The position numbers and the translations under genes were made by a program. The notes under the pieces are model-generated. The model was not told the origin of the DNA, did no database searches, and saw nothing but the letters and a program-made list of their open reading frames with translations. From Gordius sp. MW1 (Eukaryota; Nematomorpha; Gordioida; Gordea; Gordiidae): DNA of 64,000 nucleotides. The first letter of the stretch is position 1. Each line of letters opens with the position of its first letter. This document shows positions 1-12,319 of the stretch, one piece after another. The stretch lies in the NCBI GenBank assembly GCA_964036665.1, contig OZ038529.1, forward strand, positions 10,028,501 to 10,092,500, in the 5' to 3' direction.

Positions 1-1330
1 CACTTCCATAGAGTATCACCGGGCTTACGATGTTGTAAGCTTAGTTTTTCAACCATATTGGCATTTTCTTGTCGCACATTACCCCGTTTATACTTCGCCA
101 TTTGAGCCATCCTTTTTGGATCCGGGCATTAACTTCTGTTGCGCATATCCCTCTTGATGTAGCATCAAGCCGAGGTATGTAAACCTGATTATTTGGGCTA
201 CTTTAGATGGTCATCCAGAGATGGGCTGCCTGTAAAGGTTCATTTCCATGTATACCGTTTTTCGATCGTTGACCTTTTAACCATATGCAGCTAAGCGCTT
301 TGACCACTTTTCGGCTTCTTCGAATACCTTTTCCTTTTCCTCGCATAGTATTATATCATTGGCATATAGCATACACCTTGGCGATGGCCTTTAAATGTCT
401 CTCGTTACTGTATATATAATTATATGGAATAAAAGGGGCAAGCAGATCCTTGATGTAATTTAATTTTAACCCGAAAAGATTTGGAGTCTCCAACTGTCGT
501 CCTAACGCAAGAGTTTGAGGTTTCATAAATATTTTTCATAAGCCGTATATATGCGTCAGGAATTTTTTGTTTTCTCAGGCACCACCACATTAAATCGCGG
601 GGACCGTGTCATAGGCTTTCTCCAAGTCGATAACGAGCATATGTAAGTCTCTTCTCTTTTAACCATATTTATCCATCATCTGCCTTAGTGCGAAGATTGG
701 ATCGCTTGTAGATTTGCCGGCCACAAATTCGAATTGGTTAGCCGATATTTCTACCTTGTTATTCAGCCTTGTTACTAAGATCCTTTCCATAAGCTTCAAG
801 GAGTGGTAAATTAGCTTGACACCCCTGTAATGCCACAGTCCTGAGGGTCTCCTTTGCCTTTAAATAGGGATATAATCGTGCTTGCTCTCCATTGATTAGG
901 AATTCGCCCTTCTACCAATATCTTGTTAAGGAGGTTCGTCATGGTGATAACTCCTTCTTCACGACATCCGAGCAATGCCTCCATAGGTATTCCATCTGGG
1001 CCCTTAGCATTTCCTTATTGCATCTGTTCATTTGTGTCCTAACTTCATCCTCCTGAATAGGCTCGACCATACTTGTGTTTGGCTCAATAAAGGGAAGGGA
1101 ATCTTTGTCATATGCAATATTCATAGGTTTCTTAAAATATCCTTTCCACCTTTCCATCACTTCCTTAGGCTTGAATAAGGTTTGACCCTTCTCGTCTTTG
1201 ACTAATTTAAGAACTCTGACATATCGACTTTTCTTCACTTTATCTTGGCTAATTTGTATATAAGCTTGTCGTCCCCTTTCTTATCTAATTTGGCCATCTC
1301 GTTATACGCTGCATGATAGGCGTGGGTCCG
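1..1330 (-). pseudogene. RTE/BovB-like LINE reverse transcriptase remnant
   Basis: Minus-strand translation gives reverse-transcriptase blocks in order but in shifting frames. A pre-RT stretch reads KLVKDEKGQTLFKPKEVMER (about 1140-1210), followed by the palm A block VIDLEKAYDTVP (about 600-640), a degenerate HQGSA block, and YANDIILCEE (about 345-375), where the catalytic YADD is changed to YAND. Several stops and frameshifts separate the blocks. The order and wording fit the RTE clade of non-LTR retrotransposons. It is truncated by the window edge, and no endonuclease domain is seen before the sequence turns AT-rich near 1330. The clade assignment is from motif memory; the call of an inactive RT is firm. 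Confidence 0.8.
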
Positions 1331-2635
1331 CCCTGCTAAATTTATAAAAGGTCCGAACCCGGCCAGGCCCCGTTTTAAAAAATTTAATTTTGATTTTTTT
1401 TAAAAATTTCGCTTTTTTTTACTCAAATGGTCAAACAATATATGTGTGTTAGACTAATAATAATCATGCAAAATATCATCTATAATTTCTGGTCTTAAAT
1501 GAGTTATTCTATTTTTTTCAGGGGCTCTTGTTACTGGAATTATAAAAATCTTAATTAAGTTTAAACATTTTACATAAATGTTTCTTAGATTCTTTGCTTT
1601 TATTTAATATATAATGAAAACCTCAGTGAGATACATATTATAAAGGAAATTGATAAAAAGATAAAGTTTAATTAATTTTGTTTTATTTTTAACGATTGTA
1701 CTTAATTTCTTTTATTAACTTGTAATAAATATCTAAATATGAATTAACTTAATTAAAACTTCTTTGATTTTTGTAGGGTATGAAGGGAGACGATTAGGTC
1801 AATATATTTTCTCCAAATAACACTTATAAGTTTAAAATACGTGTTGACTGATAGAAGGATAAATAAAGAGGTAAATGTATCTCAATTTTTCTTGTTAACT
1901 TAATAAACGTTAAACAACTGAATTAATAAAAAAATTATAAAATACACCTTTGTTAATATTATTAAATATACAACTAAATTATAAATGGTTTTGTTTATTG
2001 GGCCTTATCAAGCCCGTCCCGAGCCCTCAGGGTTAAATTGCGGTTCGTTCAGGCCAGGTCCGTTGCTTTATTTTGAGGCAAAACCCGTCCAAGCCTTAAT
2101 ATAAAGTGAACTTCTTTAATACATCAATCTAATTTAAAAATTATATATAAGTATGGAAGCTTATATCTTTAAAATACAACCCTAACCATGTATAATTTAA
2201 CCATCCACTTTAAGTAAATAATAAAATAAAAATAATAAAATAATTTAATGTAAACAACTTTTTGTTTTGCCTATATTCATATGTTTACATACGACAGCAT
2301 ATATATTTGTACTTAACTAAAAAACCATCTACAACAATAAGGATTTTATGCTATAAATATTAAATTAATCTACTGGTATCATCAGAATTAGTGTTTATTA
2401 TATTATTCAAATTAGTTAGAATCACATATGTATATATATAATATATTATAACTCCACGGGATATATATAACATTAATAATAATAAATTGTTAATCACTAC
2501 AAATATAATAGATTAAAGATAATTAACCGGGAATGTTAATCAGCTCAATTATGATATCGCCACACTTTTGGTATCGAGTATCATAATTGAAATAAACGAA
2601 TTGACCATCCCATTTATTTTTGATTCGCTTAGGCA
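1331..2635. other. Intergenic, AT-rich, with GC-rich hAT-like patches
   Basis: No gene is visible. Two patches of GGCC/CCCG-rich sequence (about 1340-1375 and 1998-2098) stand out from very AT-rich DNA. They resemble the subterminal repeats of hAT transposons seen again at 39330-39400, 45710-45800, 47520-47720 and 52350-52540. The last few hundred bases before 2636 should hold the eIF3i promoter; I see no clear core element. Confidence 0.4.
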
Positions 2636-5600
2636 ATGGTAAGTCAATTTCACAAATGTAATATTTGATTATAGAAACCTATTCTTTGTTACGGTCATGA
2701 AAGATCAATTACCAAAATCAAATACAACTTAGAGGGTGATTTATTGTTTTCCTGTGCCAAGGATGCAACTCCTAACGTTTGGTTTTCATTAAATGGAGAA
2801 AGATTAGGGACATATAAAGGTGGTCATACTGGTGTTGTTTGGTGCATAGACGTTAAATATGATACCTCGAAATTTCTTTCAGGATCTGGTGATAGATGTT
2901 GTATTTTATGGGATACTGAAACAGGTTTAAGTCGTTTTCCCTTATATTTAGTATTAATTTTTAAAAGGTATATTTTTAATTGATAGAATTGAGCTTTACA
3001 TTGCTTAATGTAGTCACTGTTAAAAAAATTGGAATAAATGCAGCCACTTAAAGTTCAAATAAAGCAATTGTTTTTATGATTAATTTTTGTGATACACCAA
3101 TTTTATTACTTGGTGAATTTATATGTCTAAATGTTAAAAAATTAATTTTGAATACTAGTTAAAACTTACTTTTTCAATAAGTCCCTTACGGTTTTATTTT
3201 TAATTGTAATAACTTAACACATAAAATAGCTTCTTATGTTTGAATATTATAGTTGCAAGAATCAATAAAAAAATTTCTTTCAAAAAGTTGAATAGTAATT
3301 ATTTCTATTAGTCTGATTTGATTTAAAAATTTTATTTTGAATAATATAAACAAGTATCAAATATTTGTTAGTAAACTTTTTATTACTCATTTTAATTAAT
3401 TAATTACTTATTGCAAACAAAGCAACAGCTTGAGTAATAGATGTATGTTTGTGCAGGTAAAATGTTGGGAAAAATGGAATTTAATAGTTCTGTTCGATCT
3501 GTCAACTTCAACATGGATGGAAATCAAATACTATTATCCACAGATGCACACAGTGGTCATAAATGTCAAATGGTTTTGCTAGACACCAGGGAATTCGGAC
3601 TTAACAATGAAAATCCAGTGATTAATTCTTTAGATGTGGAAAATCATAAAATCACAAGCATGATATGGGGACCCCTTGATGAATATGTGATTACAGGTCA
3701 TGAAGATGGATCTATTTCACAATGGGACATTAAAAATGTAATATTTACTTAAAAATGTAATTAATTTTGTAATATTTAGAAATAGAATGTTGTTTTTATA
3801 AATATATGTTTATGTAAGCCTCTTAAAATGAGAGTTTAGGGTACACCGTTTTGTTAGTTATGATAGTATAGGTTAAGACCTTATTATAAATATCAATTAA
3901 ATAACATTTTTTATATCTATTCCAGGTAAATGTGCCTAATTTTTATAATCAATCTTTATCACTTTGGCCCCTTGATATTGAAATTGCTTATAAAGCTTTA
4001 TAAAACTTGTATTTATCAATTGTTAATATTTTTGTCAATAAGCCTTTCTAGCTTTAACTGATTTTTTTGGTAGACACAAACTTGCCTGACTTCAGTGAAC
4101 GATCACACTAGCGTGATTAATGATATACAGTCTTCCATCGATCAAACATACTTTATATCGGCTTCCAAAGACCATACCGCTAAAGTGAGATACGTTTATA
4201 TTGGGTTTTTTATAGAGACCCCCAAATACAAAATTTTTATTTATGGGGGAATCAGGAAGGTGCAACTAGGAAAGGGCAACTGCCCCTCTTAGCTATAATA
4301 TCTTGTTTTAAAATAGTAATAAAGTTATATTAAAATGTTAATAAGACATCATTTTGACTTTTGTTAAGTTATTATTTGCCCCTTTCTTCTAAAATCCTGG
4401 CTAGGCCCATGGAGCAATGAGATGTATTATTGCCTTTTTTTATATTAAAATTTGATAATTATGCCAGCTCATTTATTTATTATATTTTAACATACAACAT
4501 ACTTAATTATTTGGAAATAAACTCCTATTGTTTTTTTAAAAAAAAATAAAATAAAAATTCCCCTCTGTAACATTTAAATTGATTGATTTTGTGAGAATGA
4601 GCGCTTTAGATTATCTTTTTTGACAATCATTGAATTTTAAACAACAAATTATATGTTTTTTAGGAGGTATTATAAGTTAAATTTATGATTATAATTGTAT
4701 CTGGATATTATATGTTTTGGAAAAAATGAAATGATGATTTCTATATAACTGTATCACTAAATTTCTTTGTGCGATTTTTCGATTGATGTGCTACCCTGTT
4801 TTTTCCTTTTATTATGGATTTTTAAAAATGTTCAATGTGAATTTAGATGAATTAATAATAAATAATACTAATGTTTTCGCAGATAGAAAGTGTTTCTGTT
4901 CCCTTGGCTGTATTTATCACCCAATCCTGTTCTATAACAATTTTTTACAAATATTCCATTATTGTATACGATGCTAAGCAAACTTCGACAAGCAAATGCC
5001 TAACGGTTTTAAACAGTGTAGTCTAATTTATTGATTTTTTACAAATAAAGCCTTAATAATAATTGAACAGAAATAAAATTTGTGAATAGCTTATAATATT
5101 AAATTAGCTCATCGGTAGAATTAACATTTGTCAAAACAATGTTCCCTTCTTGTTTTCGGTCTATCAAATAAAGCTGACCACACTACAACTTATACCCTCT
5201 TTTTAGCTCTTTGACATGGACACGTTGAAATGCCTCAAAACTTACCTGGCAGACAGGCCCGTTAATTCGGCCTCCATATCTCCCAAATACGAGCACGTAA
5301 TATTATCTTCATATTGCCGTCTTTTTAAATTAACTTAAGCGTTGTCATGGTTTAAAATTGTTAAGTTAAGTTTAACTGCATTATTTTGCACGATGGCGGT
5401 CTTCTCTATCTAGTATATATGTAAAGCGCTATCTTTCATTTGAGATCAATTTATTTTTGCTTTAGAAACAGCTATAATAACAATAATTTAATCGCTATCG
5501 TGTTAAAAATGATAAATAGTCATTCCTTTAAATATGAAGTTGGTATTTTCTAATGATGATAGACTTGTGTGCTCCGAAATATTGGAGCTTTTTAATCCCA

Positions 5601-6205
5601 TGAAACGATTGTAAATATTTGCTAGCTTGATATGCCATTTTTATGACTTCTTTTATTAACACTTTTACAACGCGAAATAGGTGGCTATCGGAGGGGGTGA
5701 AGAGGCTCGTGACGTTACCATGACGGCGGCCAAGAGTGGGAAATTCGAAACGCGCTTTTACCATCTCATTTACGAGGAGGAATTCGCCCGGCTCAAGGGT
5801 CATTTTGGACCCATAAATTCTCTCGCGTGGCACCCCGATGGCAAAAGGTAGTTGTCTTTATACGCTTATAATACTACGAGATTTGTTCATATTTTTCCCC
5901 CTTAGGATAATTGTTATTCCCTATTATTGCTTTTCTCTTAACAAGCTTTGATGTAATTTTGTAGCATAAACCTTTGCTTTTACATTGATGTTGATTATTA
6001 TTATCGGGACAATTGACTTGTGCTGTTAGTTGGTTAATGCTTTATTTTTGGGGACAATAACAATTAAAAGTAAAACGGATATTTGTGAAGGGCTTATAAA
6101 ATCAACTTTGTATTTTTGTATTGCAGTTACAGCTCGGGAGGTGAAGACGGCTACGTCAGGATAAACTACTTTGATTCAACTTACGCCGAATTCAAGATGT
6201 TTTGA
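2636..6205 (+). CDS. EIF3I: Eukaryotic translation initiation factor 3 subunit I (WD40)
   Basis: Seven exons: 2636-2638, 2675-2924, 3457-3737, 4074-4184, 5207-5296, 5681-5847 and 6127-6205 (stop TGA). The CDS is 981 nt, 326 aa; the human protein has 325. It is a seven-bladed WD40 scaffold of the eIF3 complex that binds the 40S subunit in initiation. Diagnostic stretches: [12 protein letters not shown] at the N-terminus, [14 protein letters not shown] (blade 2), [25 protein letters not shown]...[28 protein letters not shown] and [11 protein letters not shown] at the C-terminus. Exon 1 contributes only the ATG, directly followed by gtaagt, and intron 1 is 36 nt. The other introns are 532, 336, 1022, 384 and 279 nt. 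Codon phases match at every junction. One extra Gly sits before HTGVVW relative to human. Expressed housekeeping gene; no frame damage. Confidence 0.97.
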
Positions 6206-6786
6206 ATTGCACCGTTTTACCATGGGCCGATTTATTAAATGTTGACAGAGTTTTTGAATAAATGATACCTCAAATGCGTTATTAGTTCAGATAGTCTATG
6301 ATTGCCTAAACTTTAACAATATTTTTTTTCGCGATTTTAGACATTTGACAAGATCATAGTTTTTTTGCACTATGCTTTAACTAGCTCACAACGATGGCCG
6401 TTTGCTTCAGAATGAAATGGAAGATATTATGCTCACTTTTGTGCTAAGTTTAAAGCATAAAATTCGTTTCTCAATAAATTTAAAATTTTTGGAAGCTTAT
6501 TTTAAAGGCATTTACTTGTTTTTTCGTCGTAGGTAGTGCTGTTCTTGCCATTTAAATTAATTCAGAATTTAGCCAAAAACATTATATAAAAAATACATAT
6601 ATACCAAATTCTATTTTTTAACCATCGCGCGAAAAGTTCAAAATAATTTGTATCTTATTTTCATTCGCTTTTTGCCGCGGGCCAAAATAATCGTCTGCGG
6701 TTTCACTATGAACGCCTCCTATTTTCAAGTGTTATTTTCGTGATATATCTGATAAATTTTACGATGAATATAAAGATATTAATAAA
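6206..6786. other. Intergenic 3' flank of EIF3I
   Basis: AT-rich DNA with no ORF or repeat that I recognise. A short GC-richer patch at about 6620-6715 has no coding potential. Confidence 0.5.
6257..6262 (+). terminator. Polyadenylation signal of EIF3I
   Basis: AATAAA lies 51 nt past the stop codon of the eIF3i gene, at normal distance for the 3' UTR. Confidence 0.65.
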
Positions 6787-8988
6787 CTCGGGCCTTCGGC
6801 CCTCGTGAAAAGGGGGAGAAGGGGAAGGGGGGACGACTCATCTATACTCCGTATAAATGTATCATATTTACTATGCAATTTATGGGCGAGAAAGGTGGGA
6901 AGGGACGGGAATGCCTATAGGGGGGGGGGGGTATTAAATGCCTAATGATTAATTATTTATACAAATTACTTTGGCCAGTGGTGATATTTTCTAATGGTTA
7001 GCAGACAGTCAAATGGTATTAACAAGAACAAAATATTAATTTAATTTAAAAAAAAAATTAAAAAAAATTCCTTTTAGTTTTAAAAAGGGCTAAATTCTGA
7101 AACTACCCACCCGATTCGCTCGAAACTTTACACGTAGGTGGCCAGGGGTAAAATAGCTTTTAGGAACACGTAGGAAGAGGTAATTATTAATTTAATCTTT
7201 TCCCTTTAAATATAGTAGGCCTCTCATATATATGTGGTATATAAACTCCCAAAATTAGTAAAGAATATACATTACTTTCGTAAAAAAAAATCATTATATT
7301 TGGCCTATGCTCATGCATATATAAAATAAATATGTCAATATCTTAGTATGCCATCAGAATAATAAAAAGGAAAAAAAGAGTTGTCAGGGGGATTTGACAA
7401 AATTTTGAAATCATTATTATTCACCCAAAAGGCCTTGTTGGTCATTTTTTACGGCTAAAGATTTACCTGCCCTACACTAATTATAAATTTAGATTAAAAC
7501 CAAACCCTTAAGTCTGTTTTAAAGATTGATAAAAATATAAAGATTAGAGACCTCTATCATTTGCAAATTCGATTTAACCTAACCTAGGATTAAAATATTT
7601 ACCAAAATCAATTTACCCTTTAATTAATTTCCAATTCCATTTACCCCACCCCCCTCGTGAATGTTAAAAAAAAATTTTCGATTCACACTTTGGCCAGTGG
7701 TCATTTATTTCATTGGTCAGTACCAAGAGACAGTCTATTAATATATAAGAGCCAAAAATAACGAAAAAATATTTTTTGATTAACATTTTGGCCAATGGTC
7801 ATTTTTTTCCATTGGTCAGCAGCCAGGACACGTTAAAAGTCGATATAAATACATAAGAGTCAAAAAAAAATAAAAAAAAATTTTCGATTCACACTTTGGA
7901 CAGTGGCTATTTTTTTCATTGGTCAGTACCAAGAGACAGTCTAGTAATATATAAGAGCCAAAAATAACGAAAAAATTTTTTTGATTAACATTTTGGCCAA
8001 TGGTCATTTTCTTCCATTGGTCAGCAGCCAGTGGACGGCCAAAAAGCCATATTATCAATGGTAGTAACAAGAACAATATGTTAATTTAAAAAAAAATAAC
8101 AAAAAAATTTGGCTCTCTTTGAGTATCGAACCAGCAATTAAGAATTTGCCCTTGATGGGATTCGAACCCACATCAGTAGAGGCATAGGCTTTTGTAGGGG
8201 GGGGGGCACAGGGACTCATATCAGTAGAGGCATAGGCTCTGTCGGGGGAGGGCATAGGGTAATTGTCAATGTTAGCCAAATAAAACGAAAAAAATAATTT
8301 TTATTCACATTTTGGCCAATGGTCATTTTTTTCAATGGTCAGCAGCCAGCGGACGACCAAAAAGTTTTATTATCAATGGTAGTAACAGGAACAATCATAA
8401 TAGTCAAAAAAAACTTGGATTCACATTTTGGCCAATGGTCATTTTTTTCATTGGTCAGCACCCAACGGACGGCCAAAAAGTCTTATTATCAATGGTAGTA
8501 ACAAGAACAATCATAAGAGTCAAAAAAACTCCGGGATTCGAACCCAAAAACTAGTTAAATTAACAAAAATTAAAAGTAAACAACGTGACAAGACATTCGG
8601 TGCAAGACAAGATCATTTTTTTCATTGGTCAGTAGCCAGCGGACGGCCAAAAAGTCATATTATCAATGTTACAGTATACAGTCAAAATTATTGGGGTTTA
8701 ACAAACTATTTAAATTAAATAAATAAAATTTAAAGTAATAGCTCTTGCATGATCTTAAAATTTCTTTTAGTTTAAAAAAGGGCTAAATTCTGAAACTACC
8801 GGCCCGATTCGCTCGAAACTTTACCCGTAGGTGCTCAGGGCGGCCAGGGGTAATTCTAACACAGCGAGGGAGATAGAGATGAGGGGTGTGGCACCTCTTA
8901 TGTATTAATTTAAAAAATCGATAAAAAACAGTGAAGGGTAACGGACAACGGAAAATCAAAAACGCGCCCATAAATTGCATAGCAATTA
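6787..8988 (-). mobile_element. Palindromic-end composite repeat, copy 1
   Basis: The left edge is the hairpin CTCGGGCCTTCGGCCCTCGTG (GGGCC/GGCCC stem, 6787-6807). The right edge is AATTGCATAGCAATT (8973-8987). Read on the minus strand this is the same element as those at 12320, 29163 and 40032. Inside, in plus coordinates: a pyrimidine/purine-rich block with a long G run (about 6919-6932), two stretches like the 5' region of the Helitron at 38 kb (7072-7165 and 8765-8850), tandem hairpin repeats (about 7680-8070 and 8300-8680), and a tRNA T-arm-like block with GTTCGAATCC on the minus strand (about 8110-8270). No transposase is seen, so it is probably non-autonomous. Confidence 0.7.
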
Positions 8989-9280
8989 AAAAAAATAACA
9001 CTTTGATTAATTAGCCTAAAGATTAACTTCGCTACGAACGCATCCTTAATTTTTTAAATAATAATTGACACATCTTGCGAAAACAAGTTTTAAAATAAGT
9101 TAGAATCTGTTTTTTTTTATAAAAATCGTTCTTTAATTTGTATAGTGAAGGTTTTGAAAAAGGAAATAAACGTTGTTAATTTAAATAATGCTCAATGGAT
9201 TTAGTTGTAACTTGTAATGTTAATGCAAACATTTTGCCTATTGGCGAATCGAGGTTTTGATTTGGCATCTATCATAGATG
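8989..9280. other. Short AT-rich stretch without recognised features
   Basis: Lies between repeat copy 1 and the exon-like ORF at 9281; nothing supported. Confidence 0.4.
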
Positions 9281-9465
9281 CTAAGCTTTCGCCAATAAAA
9301 ATACTTGTTTGTCAACACTTCTTCTTATAAATTTAATCGGTGTTGCAATGTTATCTGCTAGCCGAATCATCTTTTGAACCAATCCTTTTTCTGCAATTGT
9401 TTGCATAGTCAGGATGAGATATGAAAGGGCAATCAAGTACATAGAATGATGAAGAGAACTCCCTA
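9281..9465 (-). pseudogene. Exon-like ORF of unknown identity, cut by a Helitron
   Basis: The minus strand is open for about 60 codons up to the Helitron boundary and ends in TAG at 9281-9283. Its composition is protein-like (for example YLIALSYLILTMQTIAEKG and IRLADNIATPIKFIRRSVD). Past the Helitron, the flank at 11880-11950 can continue the frame if a very short GT-AG intron beside the insertion is allowed. I do not recognise a family. It may be the last exon of a host gene or old transposon coding DNA. Confidence 0.3.
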
Positions 9466-11879
9466 TCTTATATATAAAAATGAAACTATGTGTGTGTGTG
9501 TGTGTGTATGCCGCCACCTTTTTTGGAGAACTACCAGACCGATTTGGCTCAAAATTTCACAGTTTATTCCCCACACTCCGGAGCGTGTTTTAAAATATGT
9601 TCCAGCCAAATCGGTCGAGTAGTTTTCGAGATATTAGGTTTTATGTGTTTTGACGTTGCCAACGTCAATCAACCTACTGCTGCGTATCTTATCTATCGTG
9701 TGTATAGGTTAGGTAGTGTGATAAATCATAAATGCAGTAGGCATGTGTTGCGGAAAAATCAAAGCCATTGTGTCTTTATTAATTTAAGTTGAGTTTAATT
9801 AGGGGGGGGGGGGGGGCAAAACATATTTTTTTTTTAAATTTGGTGTTTGTTTTAATTTTTTAAAAAAATTTCCACAAATTTTTGGATTTCGAGGGGGGCA
9901 TCCGCCCCTCCCTGCCCCCCTGTGTTTTTTTTTTAACCACCCTTAAAAATATCAATAATATTTGTTATTTTTCGTTTAGTTGAGTTTTTAAATTTTTTTT
10001 GGTTAAGCCACCATTTTGGTTATTTCCTTTCCCCTTTACAACACCCCTCCCCCCCCCTCTTTAGTAGTCCTGCCCTCTCATTCGTCTATTGAGCAAGGGA
10101 GCTCAAGTTTATAATATTTACTTCACACACGCAACGCACACGCTGCATTTTATAAATAAAATACGAGGGATCAATCTATCTGCCTATATTTACATTATAA
10201 ATTATTCTTTGATTCTGTAAGTTATCATTAATAAATCTTTTTTATATTTCACACCTACCTACTTATTAAAACAAGAGGGGGGGGTTGTATGGTATGGATG
10301 GCATGTATGTATAAAATCCCCCCTCATACTACACTTTTGTCTACTACTCCACCATTGTCCGACTAACTATTATATCCAGAATTTCTACTTGCTAATTTTT
10401 TTAGAAACGAAAATATACTCAAAAAACCCCCAGAATTCAGAGCCGCCTTCCCCCCTCCCCCTCAGAGACGCGTACAGATTATTTAAAAAGTGCAGCCATT
10501 TTAAATATTCAGGAGAGAAAGTGATTTATTTAGCATTCGTATCACCCATAAAGCCAATGAGTAAGTTTACTGACTGTCTAATTAATTGTTATGCAATTTA
10601 TGCTTTTTGCTTATTTTTAAATTACTTTTTTATTTTTAATCAGGTGCCACATTTACCCTCCATGACAACTTCTTTACTATCGAAGTCAAAGTTCGGGCTC
10701 ATCCAAGCCGCCGTACGAATGTTGCGCCACCGGTAACAATTGAAATAATGGAGGAGCGGCCGATGGAGCCGGTTATAAGGGTAGTACCCGCCCCCAGAAA
10801 TGCCTACTTTTATCAAGATGCAGGACGGGTACGGTCACCCGATGCCCATCTGGATGCCACCTACCGGCGTACCTTAACCCCTCAAGATGCGGATCGTCTG
10901 CGGTCGCCCCAAGCTAGGAGACCGAAGCATCGCCGTAATAATATTCAAAGGCACCCAAGGAATGACACAAGACGCCCGGCTCATTACCGCGGTAGGGCTA
11001 GGGGGCAACCATCCCTGGGTCGATGCCGATGTTGTAATGGGTGCCGACGTTGGCACAATCCCCCCCTCTGTACAATAAGCCAAACGCCCTCTCGGCCTAG
11101 CACCCTATCTACCATCTCGACTCAAATACCCCAAGAGTCTAAAAATGGACCCCCTGCTTTGTCAGTCGAAGAAATCGAGCTGGAACATCTACGATAATAA
11201 TATTTAGTATTGCTATGCAATTCATATGGTCACATATAGTATTTCTCCTTTTATTATATTATTATTTTGTTCTAATAAACGTACATATCTATTGCTTAAA
11301 CCTAAGAAGTATGTATATCAGGACGATTTTCTTCTAAAGCATAAGAAAATAAAAATTAATAAACAATTATGTAAAAAAAAATAATTCATTATATATTAAT
11401 TGCTATGCAATTTATCCTTAAACGACGTTTAATTTTTTGATTGCCTTAATAATATTTTAATGTTCACATTTTATTTTACAAAAAACAAAGTCTACAGCCA
11501 TTAGAAACACTTAAAAAGTGATACTGCAAAATGCAAAAATAAATGGCAAAACAACGTTCAAAGCCATTGTGTCTTTATTAATTTAAGTTGAGTTTAATTA
11601 GGGGGGGGGGGGCAAAACATATTTTTTTTTTAAATTTGGTGTTTGTTTTAATTTTTCAAAAAATTTCCACAAATTTTTGGATTTCGAGGGGGGCATCCGC
11701 CCCTCCCTGCCCCCCCTGTGCTTTTTTTAACCACCCTTAAAAATATCAATTATATTTGTTATTTTTCGTTTAGTTGAGTTTTTAAATTTTTTTTTGTAGT
11801 TTTAAATTTTCTTATTTAAATTTTTTAATTTTTTTTTAAATATTTAATATGGCAAAACAACGTTTGCCGGGTCAGCTAG
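9466..11879 (+). mobile_element. Non-autonomous Helitron with a captured ORF
   Basis: The 5' end TCTTATATATAAAAATG follows an A (9465). The 3' end is the hairpin GGCAAAACAACGTTTGCC (11851-11868) followed by CTAG (11876-11879) and a T (11880). TC...hairpin-CTRR inserted between A and T is the Helitron signature. The hairpin is identical to that of the Rep/helicase Helitron at 33652, so that element or a relative probably mobilised it. A (TG)n run lies near the 5' end (about 9489-9508). A ~250 bp direct repeat (about 9758-10010 and 11558-11812) brackets the captured ORF. No Rep or helicase motif is present. Confidence 0.88.
10406..11197 (+). CDS. Captured two-exon ORF inside the Helitron, unknown function
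   Basis: The sequence reads as one protein if the intron 10561-10643 (ATGA|gtaagt ... tttttaatcag|G, 83 nt) is removed. Exon A is open through to 10560 and begins near 10406 after a possible acceptor tttttttag. Exon B runs 10644-11197 (TAA). The first part looks globular (DAYRLFKKCSHFKYSGEKV; then TLHDNFFTIEVKVRAHPSRR). The C-terminal half is Arg/Pro-rich and holds a Cys/His cluster, CRCCNGCRRWHNPPLC, spaced like a degenerate zinc knuckle. GC content is far above the surroundings and similar to the Helitron helicase genes. The true start is unknown. It could be a captured host gene or an accessory Helitron protein. Confidence 0.5.
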
Positions 11880-12319
11880 TAATCTATAAAATTGCTACTT
11901 ACTAGGTGTGGGAGGGCCATGTAATCTCGTGAGTAAGATGCTCAATCAAGTTTTTTGGCAAATAAACAAGTGAACTCGGAAAAAAGAAATTATTAATAAT
12001 TCAAAAATTAAGATTATATACAAACTTTTAAAGGATTTATGAGTGACTTAGTCTTTCATGCAACATAAATTCAACAAGTTTACTAATCAAAAGGAAAACT
12101 TAATTTTTGCTGAGTAGAAGAGGAATTTCCCGCTTTTACCCCGCCCCCCCCCCCCCGGTTACGCTCATGGAGCAGAATAAAGAGAACAATTATTGTGCCC
12201 AGTATTTAATTCAATTTTCGCTCAGTAGAAATTTTAAATACAGACTAAACTAATCCTCATTAAAATATCAAATTTATTCATGGAATGGTCATCTAAGGCC
12301 TTAAAGTTTTGCCAATATT
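11880..12319. other. AT-rich spacer with one MITE end
   Basis: A C-rich run closes with GGTTACGCTCATG ending at 12169, which matches the right terminus of the hAT-like MITEs at 41777 and 53589. The other end of this copy is not recognisable. No gene is seen. Confidence 0.45.

Noticed and set aside
3918..4010. Alternative eIF3i exon after the acceptor TATTCCAG
   Set aside because: The following sequence has no WD40 similarity, and the exon at 4074 joins exon 3 in frame with the expected residues.
5528..5833. Minus-strand ORF of about 100 codons
   Set aside because: It is antisense to exon 6 of eIF3i and has no family resemblance.
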